Source: Rhodospirillum centenum SW (GTDB taxonomy: Bacteria > Pseudomonadota > Alphaproteobacteria > Azospirillales > Azospirillaceae). From it: a stretch of DNA of 64,000 bases. Below the pieces are notes generated by a model, which saw only the letters and a list, made by a program, of their open reading frames with translations, did no database searches and had not been told where the DNA came from. The position numbers were made by a program, and so were the translations under genes. Positions 1 through 6,768 of this stretch are shown in pieces (the first letter of the stretch is position 1; every line of letters begins with the position of its first letter). The stretch is taken from assembly GCF_000016185.1 (NCBI RefSeq), contig NC_011420.2:2438501-2502500 (forward strand), read 5' to 3'.

Positions 1-443
1 GGGCCATCTCGCCCGATGGCGCCGGCCTGGACGAGCTGTTCGACACGCTGGAGGCCCGCGCGGCCCAGGGCCTGCCGGCCTTCGCCGCGCTGCACGAATC
101 GTTCCGCCGGCTGGCGCCGGAGGTGATCCGCGCCGACCGCACCCGCACGGATGCGGACTGGCTGGACCTCACGCTGGGCCGGCTGAATTCGATCGTCACC
201 GTCCGCCGCGCCTCCGGCGACATCGCCGGCGCCGACGGGGCCTCGATCGTGGCACGGGCCGAAGAGGCGCTGAACCAGGGCAACCTGACCCTCGCGGTCA
301 AGGAGCTGGACGCGCTGACCGGACCCGCGGCCCAGACCCTGCAACCCTGGATGGCCGACGCACGCAGCCGTGTGGCCGCGGAGAAGGCCGCCCAGGCCCT
401 GACCGACGCGGCCGTCACCCGGATCGGTGAGGGCGGCCAATGA
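1..443 (+). CDS. Mitofilin-family membrane protein, C-terminal end (partial)
   Basis: This is the 3' end of a gene that begins before the window; the frame is open from position 3. The visible 146 residues are helical and rich in Ala, Leu, Arg and Glu, with the C-terminal pattern of the alphaproteobacterial mitofilin-like proteins (COG4223) that normally precede hemY. Its TGA overlaps the hemY start by 4 bases (ATGA), so the two are probably translationally coupled. In this family the N-terminus carries one membrane anchor and a periplasmic coiled coil; neither is visible here. The family call rests on the C-terminal style and the hemY neighbour. Confidence 0.7.
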   Translation, partial: AISPDGAGLDELFDTLEARAAQGLPAFAALHESFRRLAPEVIRADRTRTDADWLDLTLGRLNSIVTVRRASGDIAGADGASIVARAEEALNQGNLTLAVKELDALTGPAAQTLQPWMADARSRVAAEKAAQALTDAAVTRIGEGGQ

Positions 444-1858
444 GACGCGCGGTCTTCTTCTTCATCAAGATCGGCCTGCTGATCGCGCTGGCGATCTGGC
501 TGGCGCGCAATCCCGGCAGCGTCTCCATCCAGTTCCAGGACTGGATGGTGGACATGCCCTTCTGGGCCATGCTGCTGGCGCTGGCGGTGATCATCGTCGC
601 CTCGGTCGTGCTGTACCGGGTGTTCAGCTTCGTCGTGGGCGGCCCCGCCGCCTTCGCCCGCAGCCGGCAGGCGGCGAAGCGGGAGCGCGGCTACCACGCC
701 CTGACCCAGGGCATGGTGGCGGTGGCCGCCGGCGACCGCGAGGCCGCCAGCCGCTTCGCCCGCAAGGCCGACACGCTGCTGAACGAGCCGCCGCTGACGC
801 TGCTGCTGTCGGCGCAGGCGGCCCAGCTCGCCGGCGACGACATGGCGGCGCGCAAGTACTTCCAGTCCATGCTGCAACGCCCGGAGACGGAGTTCCTGGG
901 CCTGCGCGGGCTGCTGACCCAGGCGCTGAAGGGCGGCGACCGGACGGAGGCGCTGAAGCTGGCCCGCCGCGCCGCGGAGATCCAGCCCAAGGCGCAGTGG
1001 CCGGTGCTGGCCCTGATGGAGCTGGAGGCGAAGGAAGGCCACTGGAAGCAGGCCGAGGAGGCGCTGGACCGCGCCACCGCGACCAAGGCCCTGCCGCAGG
1101 AGACCCTGCGCCGCCACCGCGTCGCCCTGCTGGTGGAGCGCGCCCGCACCGCCGTGGCCGAGGGCCGCAGCAAGGACGCGCTGGCCCTGGCGCAGCGCGC
1201 CAACGAGCAGATGCCGTCGCACGTTCCGGCGGCCGTGCTGGTGGCGACGCTGCGGGCCCAGGCGGGCAACCGCAAGGCCGCCACCCGCGCCATCGAGGAG
1301 GCGTGGAAGATCGCCCCGCACCCCGAACTGGCCGAGGCCTGGGGCCGGATCGAGGCGATCTTCCGTCCCGGCATCGACCCGGCCTCGCTGGTGAAGCGGT
1401 ACGAGGCGCTGGTGGCGCTGGACCCGCGCGCCGCGGCCGCCTATGTCGCCCTGGGCGAGGCCTGCCTGCGGGCCGATCTGCGCGATCAGGCACGCACCCA
1501 TCTGGAGAAGGCCTGGACCCTGGCCCCGACGCAGCACGTCTTCCGCCTGCTGACGGAGCTGGCCCGGCACGAGGACGGCGACGGCGAAGCGATGCGGGAG
1601 TGGCTGGAGCGCAGCGCCGGCCTGCACCCCGATCCCGACCCGGTCTGGGTCTGCTCCGCCTGCGGCACGCCGGCCGCCGGCTGGAGCGCGGTCTGCCCGT
1701 CCTGCCGGGGCTTCGACACGATGGAGTGGCGGGCCGCGAAGCCTGCCCTGCGGCTGGCCGACACCGCCCCGGCGGCGATCCTGCCCGCCGCCTCCCGCCC
1801 CGCCCCCGCCACCACCACGCCCGACACCCCGGCCGCGGGCTTGGCACCGGAGGGGTGA
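440..1858 (+). CDS. hemY: HemY-family tetratricopeptide membrane protein
   Basis: HemY-type inner-membrane protein of 472 residues, coded in many proteobacteria beside heme-biosynthesis genes. Two hydrophobic helices lie at about residues 5-22 and 40-68, followed by a long run of TPR-like helical pairs (about 90-395). A CxxC...CxxC pair at about residues 404-419 (VCSACGTP, CPSCRG) suggests a zinc ribbon in the C-terminal tail, which ends in a Pro/Ala-rich stretch. This is the regulatory or assembly HemY of proteobacteria, not the Bacillus protoporphyrinogen oxidase of the same name. The start overlaps the upstream mitofilin-like gene by ATGA. Confidence 0.85.
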   Translation: MRRAVFFFIKIGLLIALAIWLARNPGSVSIQFQDWMVDMPFWAMLLALAVIIVASVVLYRVFSFVVGGPAAFARSRQAAKRERGYHALTQGMVAVAAGDREAASRFARKADTLLNEPPLTLLLSAQAAQLAGDDMAARKYFQSMLQRPETEFLGLRGLLTQALKGGDRTEALKLARRAAEIQPKAQWPVLALMELEAKEGHWKQAEEALDRATATKALPQETLRRHRVALLVERARTAVAEGRSKDALALAQRANEQMPSHVPAAVLVATLRAQAGNRKAATRAIEEAWKIAPHPELAEAWGRIEAIFRPGIDPASLVKRYEALVALDPRAAAAYVALGEACLRADLRDQARTHLEKAWTLAPTQHVFRLLTELARHEDGDGEAMREWLERSAGLHPDPDPVWVCSACGTPAAGWSAVCPSCRGFDTMEWRAAKPALRLADTAPAAILPAASRPAPATTTPDTPAAGLAPEG

Positions 1859-1875
1859 GCCGTTAAGCAGGGTCC

Positions 1876-2886
1876 ATGCTTCTGCCGCTGCCCGCCGGGG
1901 CCGAGACCCTGCTGATCCTTCTGCTGGCCCTGCTGCTGGACGCCTTCCTGGGCGACTGGCGGCTCCTGAACCGGCATGTCCCCCGCCCGCGCGCGCTCGC
2001 CGCCCGGGCGGGGGACTGGCTGGACCGCCGGCTGAACCGCATCGAGCGCTCCGATGCCACCCGCCGCCTGCGCGGGCTGCTCACCGTCCTTTTCCTGATG
2101 CTGACCGCCCTGGCCGTGGGCACTGCCGTCACGGTGGTGGCCCGTCTCCTGCCCTATGGCTGGATGCTGGAACTGCTGCTGGTGCTGCGCTGCGTGGCCG
2201 TGCGGCAGCCCTGGGCGGGCATGCGCGGTGTGCTGGACGCCCTGTCCGGCCCCGACGCCAGCCTGGAGGCCGGCCGCTCCGCCCTGGCCGAGATCAGCGA
2301 CCGCCAGAGCTGGCGGCTTGACCTGCACGGGGTCGTCCGCGCCGCGGCCGAGGCCGGCGCGCGCGACCTGGCGCGCCGGGTGGTGGCGCCCGCCTTCTGG
2401 TACGCGCTGCTGGGCATGCCGGGAATGCTGGCCTGGACCGTGGCCGACGCGCTGGCCGCCACGATCGGCCACGACACCCCGCGCTATGCCGATTTCGGCG
2501 CCGCCGCGGCGCGGACGGGCCGGATCATGGTCTGGCTGCCCGCCCGGCTGACGGGCCTGCTGCTGGCGCTGGCCGCGCTGTTCGTGCCGGGAGCGCAGGG
2601 GCCGGGTGCGGTGCGCGCCATGCTGGCCACGGCCCCCGGCCATCCCGCGCGGGATGACGCCTGGCCCGTGGCCGCCCTGGCCGGGGCGCTGGATCTGTCG
2701 CTGGCCGGGCCGCGGCGGGAGGGCGACATGGTGGTGAAGGAGCCCTGGCTGGGCGACGGCCGCGCCCGCGCCCAGCCGGCCGACCTGCGGCCGGCGCTGG
2801 TGCTCTACCATGTCGTGGTGATGCTGACGGGCCTGCTGGCCGGGGCCGCCGGGCTGGCCCTGCTGCGCTTCGGGCCCGTCTGGTGA
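1876..2886 (+). CDS. cobD: Adenosylcobinamide-phosphate synthase CobD/CbiB
   Basis: Integral membrane enzyme of 336 residues that attaches the aminopropanol arm to adenosylcobyric acid, late in cobalamin synthesis. The N-terminus has the LLLDAFLGD motif of the CbiB family. Several membrane helices follow, and the conserved SWRLDLHGVVRAAAE-type segment lies at about residue 140, with RRVVAPAFWYALLG next. It starts 17 bases after hemY in the same direction. The related genes cobC, cobS and cobT lie within the next 3.4 kb but in a different transcription unit. No cobU/cobP or cobalamin riboswitch was seen nearby. Confidence 0.88.
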   Translation: MLLPLPAGAETLLILLLALLLDAFLGDWRLLNRHVPRPRALAARAGDWLDRRLNRIERSDATRRLRGLLTVLFLMLTALAVGTAVTVVARLLPYGWMLELLLVLRCVAVRQPWAGMRGVLDALSGPDASLEAGRSALAEISDRQSWRLDLHGVVRAAAEAGARDLARRVVAPAFWYALLGMPGMLAWTVADALAATIGHDTPRYADFGAAAARTGRIMVWLPARLTGLLLALAALFVPGAQGPGAVRAMLATAPGHPARDDAWPVAALAGALDLSLAGPRREGDMVVKEPWLGDGRARAQPADLRPALVLYHVVVMLTGLLAGAAGLALLRFGPVW

Positions 2887-2905
2887 CGGGCCCGGACAGC
2901 GGCGG

Positions 2906-3580
2906 CTACTGGTTCAGAACGCTGGAGAGGGCCTGCGCCTCGGGCCGGTAGAAGGCCCGGTCCAGCAGGATGCCGCGGGGGCTGGTCTCCTGCCGGTAGA
3001 AGCTGTTGTTCCATTCCGTGCGCGGCGCGATCACGGAGCCTTCGACCGCGGCCCCGCCGAACAGGCCCGAACTCTTGGCGTAGACATAGATGTCGGCACC
3101 GATGCCCACGCCGTAGCCGGCGCCCACCGCCGTGCCCAGCTCGCCCACCGCCACGTTGGCGTCCGCCCCCAGCTTGACCTTGCGGTCGATCACCGCCTCC
3201 AGGCCCTTCTGGGTCATGATGACCAGCATCATCTGCGAGGACTGGCCGCCGAACTGGAGCCCGAAGCTGGCCTCGGCCATGGTGTAGAAGGCGGGGCCGG
3301 ACCAGGCGCCGTCATCGCCGCGGGCGACCAGCACCCCGGTGCCGCCACCGCCGCCCAGGAAGAAGCCCGCCTGGATCACGTTGGGCAGGATCATCACCGC
3401 CCGCGCCCGCTGCACCAGCGACTTCAGATTGGCGTATTCCGGATCGGTCAGCAGCGTCAGCGCCGTCACACGGGCACGCTCGACCAGCAGCTCCGGTTCC
3501 GTCAGTGCGTGCGCCGGACGCACGGGCGCCAGCAGCACCAGCAGCAGAAGCCCCAGCAGGGCCGCACCCAGCCTTCTCAT
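2906..3580 (-). CDS. Exported SYLF-domain (Ysc84-type) lipid-binding protein
   Basis: 224-residue protein with a clear signal peptide: basic MRRLGAA, a Leu-rich core and a cut after about residue 25 (RPAHA). The mature part matches the SYLF/Ysc84 family: a helix with AVMILPNVIQAGFFLGGGGG, then FGLQFGGQSSQMMLVIMT and a Gly/Ala-rich stretch ending near NNSFYRQ. SYLF domains bind phosphoinositides in eukaryotes; the bacterial periplasmic members have no firmly known role. It faces cobD tail to tail and sits between cobD and cobC without an evident link to cobalamin. Confidence 0.82.
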   Translation of the reverse strand: MRRLGAALLGLLLLVLLAPVRPAHALTEPELLVERARVTALTLLTDPEYANLKSLVQRARAVMILPNVIQAGFFLGGGGGTGVLVARGDDGAWSGPAFYTMAEASFGLQFGGQSSQMMLVIMTQKGLEAVIDRKVKLGADANVAVGELGTAVGAGYGVGIGADIYVYAKSSGLFGGAAVEGSVIAPRTEWNNSFYRQETSPRGILLDRAFYRPEAQALSSVLNQ

Positions 3581-3715
3581 CGGCGGTCTCCTCCATTCCC
3601 AACGACAGGCGGAATCAGCGTCCCGACTACCACATCCGCGACCGGCGGCCCACCCCGGAGCCGGCGGCGGTCGGCACGGCCGACGCTGGCCGACGAACGC
3701 GGCGGATGCGGGGCC

Positions 3716-4345
3716 TCATCGCGGCGGAAGATTGACCCCGACCACGCGCCAGGTCCCCGCCACCCGGTCCAGACGGGAGAGATGCAGGCAATCGGCGCAC
3801 AGGGCCAGCATGCTTTCGGGGGTCAGCGAAAGGGCGTGCCCGACCGCCGCCCGGATGGCGCCGGCATGCGCCACGGCGACGATGTCGCGGCCGGCATGCA
3901 GGTCCGACAGCCGGTCCACGGCACGGCCGACCCGCGCTGCCACGTCGGCGAAGGATTCCCCGCCCGGCGGGGCGGAGCGGGCCGGCGCCTCCCAGAAGCG
4001 GTCCACGCCCGGCTCCCCGGACAGGTCGGCATGGGTGCGGCCCTGCCACGCGCCGAAATGCTGCTCCATCAGCTCGGGCTCGGCCGCCAGCGAGGGCGCC
4101 GGGGCGGGCGTCTCCCCGTCGCCGCACAGCGCCAGCAGGGCCTGCGCCGTCTCCCGCGTGCGGCGCAACGGCGTCACCAGCCAGACGGCATCCGCCGGCA
4201 GCCGCGGCGCCAGCGCGGCCAGCCCGTCGCGGTCGGAGAGGTCCGCCGGCAGGTCGAGCTGTCCGGCGATGACACCCGGGGGGGCCGCCACCGGGGCGTG
4301 CCGCACCCACCACCAGCGGGTGGCGACGAAGGGGTCGGCCGTCAC
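3716..4345 (-). CDS. cobC: Histidine phosphatase, probable alpha-ribazole phosphatase
   Basis: 209-residue member of the histidine phosphatase (phosphoglycerate mutase-like) superfamily. The catalytic RHA motif is at about residues 15-17 (RHAPV; RHG is more usual), TPLRRTRET at about 57-65, the acidic EQHFGAWQGRT near 90 and the second catalytic His in VAHAGAIRA near 155. The gene lies 7 bases downstream of cobS on the same strand, which supports a role in dephosphorylating alpha-ribazole phosphate for the cobalamin lower ligand. The substrate is inferred from this neighbourhood; the fold is shared with many other phosphatases. Confidence 0.78.
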   Translation of the reverse strand: MTADPFVATRWWWVRHAPVAAPPGVIAGQLDLPADLSDRDGLAALAPRLPADAVWLVTPLRRTRETAQALLALCGDGETPAPAPSLAAEPELMEQHFGAWQGRTHADLSGEPGVDRFWEAPARSAPPGGESFADVAARVGRAVDRLSDLHAGRDIVAVAHAGAIRAAVGHALSLTPESMLALCADCLHLSRLDRVAGTWRVVGVNLPPR

Positions 4346-4352
4346 CGCCGCC

Positions 4353-5153
4353 TCACGCCGCCGTCACGGAGATGAGGGCCAGCAGGAAGGCGATCTCCCC
4401 CAGCTGCTGCGCGGCCCCCAGCACGTCGCCGGTGACGCCGCCGATCTGGCGCAGCGCCAGCCGCCCGACCAGGACCGTGGCCAGCGTGGCGGCGGCCAGC
4501 ACCGCCAGCCCGTGCAGACCGGAGTCCAGATGCATCTGCCCCAGCGCCGTGGCGCCCAGGCTGAACCCGATGAAGGCGGCGGTCAGGGCACGGGCGCTGT
4601 TGGGCTTGCCCATGGAGGCGGAGACGCCGCCCTGGCGGGCCTCCGGCAGGGCGAGCTTCAGCAGCGGCATCACCCCGCGGGTGAAGGCATGCGCGCCGAT
4701 CAGGGCCAGCGCCACCGTCCGCGGGTCCGCCAGCGTGGCCAGCGCCCCGCCCCGGAGCAGCACCGCCAGCAGCAGCGCCACGCCGCCGTAGGTGCCGATC
4801 CGGCTGTCCTTCATGATCTCCAGCTTGGCCGCTCTGTCGCGCCCGCCGCCGAACCCGTCGGCGACGTCGGCCAGCCCGTCCTCGTGCAGCGCCCCGGTCA
4901 GCCAGACCAGCGCCGCCAGTGCCAGCAGGGCCGAGAGCGTGGGCGGCAGGCCCGCCGCGTCGGCGCCCCAGTAGACCAGCCCGCCCGCGGCGCCGATCAG
5001 GGCGCCGACGATGGGGAACCAGGTCATGGCCCGCTGGTGCAGGTCGGCCGTCCATTCGCCCCGGAAGGGCAGCGGCACCCGGGTCAGGAAGATGATCGCC
5101 GCGGTCAGTTCCGCGAGGGCGGAGGGGGGGCGCGGCCGTGTTGCATCGGTCAT
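4353..5153 (-). CDS. cobS: Adenosylcobinamide-GDP ribazoletransferase (cobalamin synthase)
   Basis: Membrane enzyme that joins adenosylcobinamide-GDP and alpha-ribazole. The signature runs HEDGLADVADGFGGG then RAAKLEIMKDSRIGTYGG at about residues 72-108, and hydrophobic segments fill most of the rest. The start is placed at the ATG at 5153 (MTDATRP, 266 residues), the usual family length. A longer open frame reaches 5246 but adds 31 residues with no conservation pattern and would run close to the divergent cobT. The cobC-like gene follows after 7 bases. Confidence 0.9.
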   Translation of the reverse strand: MTDATRPRPPSALAELTAAIIFLTRVPLPFRGEWTADLHQRAMTWFPIVGALIGAAGGLVYWGADAAGLPPTLSALLALAALVWLTGALHEDGLADVADGFGGGRDRAAKLEIMKDSRIGTYGGVALLLAVLLRGGALATLADPRTVALALIGAHAFTRGVMPLLKLALPEARQGGVSASMGKPNSARALTAAFIGFSLGATALGQMHLDSGLHGLAVLAAATLATVLVGRLALRQIGGVTGDVLGAAQQLGEIAFLLALISVTAA

Positions 5154-5257
5154 CCGTCCGGTATACGGGAGGAGCGCCGCCGCCGCCAGCGCCGTTCCAG
5201 CCCATCCGGGGGGAACCGCCTGCCCCGACGGATGACGACAACCCATCAGGACGTGAC

Positions 5258-6292
5258 ATGCCCTCCGACAGCACCCCGGCTCCCGCCACCCTGGACGAAA
5301 TCCGCCGCATCCTGCCCGAGATGCCGGGCCCCGACCTGGAAGCCGGCACGGCGGCCCTGCAGCGGGAGGTGCAGCTCGTGAAGCCCCGCGGCTCGCTGGG
5401 CCGGCTGGAGGAGCTGACGCAGTGGCTCGCCACCTGGCAGGGCCGCACCCCGCCGACGCTGAACCATCCCCGCATCGCCGTCTTCGCCGGCAGCCACGGG
5501 GTCGCCGCCCAGGGCGTCTCGGCCTTTCCGGCCTCGGTCACGGCGCTGATGGTGCAGGCGTTCGTCAACGGCGGTGCCGCCGTGAACCAGCTTGCCCGTG
5601 CGGCCGACGCCGACCTGCGGGTCTACGAGCTGGACATCGAGCACCCGACCGCCGACTTCACCCAGGGCCCGGCCATGGACGAGGGCGCCTGCGCCCAGGC
5701 CATGGCCTACGGCATGATGGCGGTGGAGCCGGGCATCGACCTGCTCTGCCTGGGCGAGATGGGCATCGCCAACACGACCAGCGGCGCCGCCCTCTGCGCC
5801 GGCCTGTTCGGCGGCGACCCGGCCGACTGGGTGGGCCGCGGCACCGGCATCGACGACGAGGGGCTGGCCCGCAAGCGGGCCGCCGTGGCGGCCGGGCTGA
5901 AGGCGAACCCCTCGGCGCTGACGGACCCGTTCGAGACGATGCGCTGCCTGGGCGGGCTGGAGCTGGCAGCCATCGCCGGCGCCGTCATCGCCGCGCGCAT
6001 GGCGCGGGTGCCGGTGCTGCTGGACGGCTACACCTGCACCGCCGCGGCCGCCATCCTCTACAAGGCCGACCCGAAGGCGCTGGACCACTGCGTCGTCGCC
6101 CATTGCAGCGCCGAGCCCGGCCACCAGCGCCTGCTGAAGACGATCGGCAAGCAGGCACTGTTCGATTTCGGCATGCGCCTGGGCGAGGCGTCGGGAGCGG
6201 CGCTGGCGATCCCGGTGCTGCGGGCGGCGCTGGCCTGCCACACCGGCATGTCCACCTTCCAGGAGGCAGGCGTCGCCGGCGGGCAGGGCTGA
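5258..6292 (+). CDS. cobT: Nicotinate-nucleotide-dimethylbenzimidazole phosphoribosyltransferase
   Basis: CobT, 344 residues, makes alpha-ribazole 5'-phosphate from dimethylbenzimidazole and nicotinate mononucleotide. Family motifs are VKPRGSLGRLEEL near residue 35, FAGSHGVAAQGVSAFP near 80, the GEMGIANTTSGAA active-site segment near 165, and the C-terminal CHTGMSTFQEAGVAGGQG. The ATG at 5258 is chosen because AGGA lies 7 bases upstream and the encoded start (MPSDS) fits the family. It is divergent from cobS, with about 100 bases between the two starts. A rho-independent terminator follows at 6322-6353. Confidence 0.92.
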   Translation: MPSDSTPAPATLDEIRRILPEMPGPDLEAGTAALQREVQLVKPRGSLGRLEELTQWLATWQGRTPPTLNHPRIAVFAGSHGVAAQGVSAFPASVTALMVQAFVNGGAAVNQLARAADADLRVYELDIEHPTADFTQGPAMDEGACAQAMAYGMMAVEPGIDLLCLGEMGIANTTSGAALCAGLFGGDPADWVGRGTGIDDEGLARKRAAVAAGLKANPSALTDPFETMRCLGGLELAAIAGAVIAARMARVPVLLDGYTCTAAAAILYKADPKALDHCVVAHCSAEPGHQRLLKTIGKQALFDFGMRLGEASGAALAIPVLRAALACHTGMSTFQEAGVAGGQG

Positions 6293-6321
6293 CGCCCCCT
6301 TCCCGACTGACCGACGGACGG

Positions 6322-6353
6322 GGGCGGAGCGGCGGTGCCGGCTCCGCCCTTTT
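6322..6353 (+). terminator. Rho-independent terminator after cobT
   Basis: A perfect 9-bp stem (GGGCGGAGC / GCTCCGCCC) with a 10-base loop is followed directly by TTTT and CC. It lies 30 bases after the cobT stop and ends the cobT transcript. Confidence 0.7.
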
Positions 6354-6768
6354 CCTGTCCGGCGTCCGGTCCGGATACCAGCCGGATCGGCATCCATAGT
6401 CCCATAGTCCCTAGTCCCATAGCCCAGTCCGACGGGGGCAGGCATCCCGGATGTCCTGAAGCACAAGGAAACCACATCCGGATTCAAAACAAAACTAACC
6501 CGAAATCGTCAGCGAATTATAGTCACGCTTTTTACCACTTTTTTGAGCCGCATTATCTCACACAGCCTGCGACAAAACTTCTTGGGTGTGCGATTTCGGC
6601 CTTACCTCACCCTTACGGATTAATCCTCAATTAGTGAACTACCCCGATCCTGTGGGGGCTCGGCAGGACCTGAACATCCGTTCGGAGATCCGATGTCGGC
6701 AGCCACGGCCTGCCCTTCCGCTTCCGGAAAGGACGGGTCGCCCGCAGACCACGGATTGGGACCGACCC
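6354..6768 (+). promoter_or_regulatory. AT-rich leader and promoter region of the beta-helix gene
   Basis: About 415 bases without a gene. The first part carries imperfect short repeats of CCATAGTC (6394-6424). Positions about 6480-6640 are far more AT-rich than the rest of the window and include runs such as CTTTTTACCACTTTTTTG and the palindrome GGATTAATCC (6618-6627). This is most simply a promoter and 5' leader for the gene at 6769. No promoter boxes can be assigned with confidence. A longer frame from 6586 is open into the gene, but its first 61 codons lack protein-like character. Confidence 0.45.

Noticed and set aside
5154-5257. Cobalamin riboswitch between cobS and cobT
   Set aside because: The gap is about 100 bases, shorter than a B12 riboswitch, and no B12-box-like sequence was seen.
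3339-5381. 680-residue plus-strand open frame
   Set aside because: It is antisense to SYLF, cobC and cobS and has the Arg/Pro/Ser-rich composition of a high-GC shadow frame.
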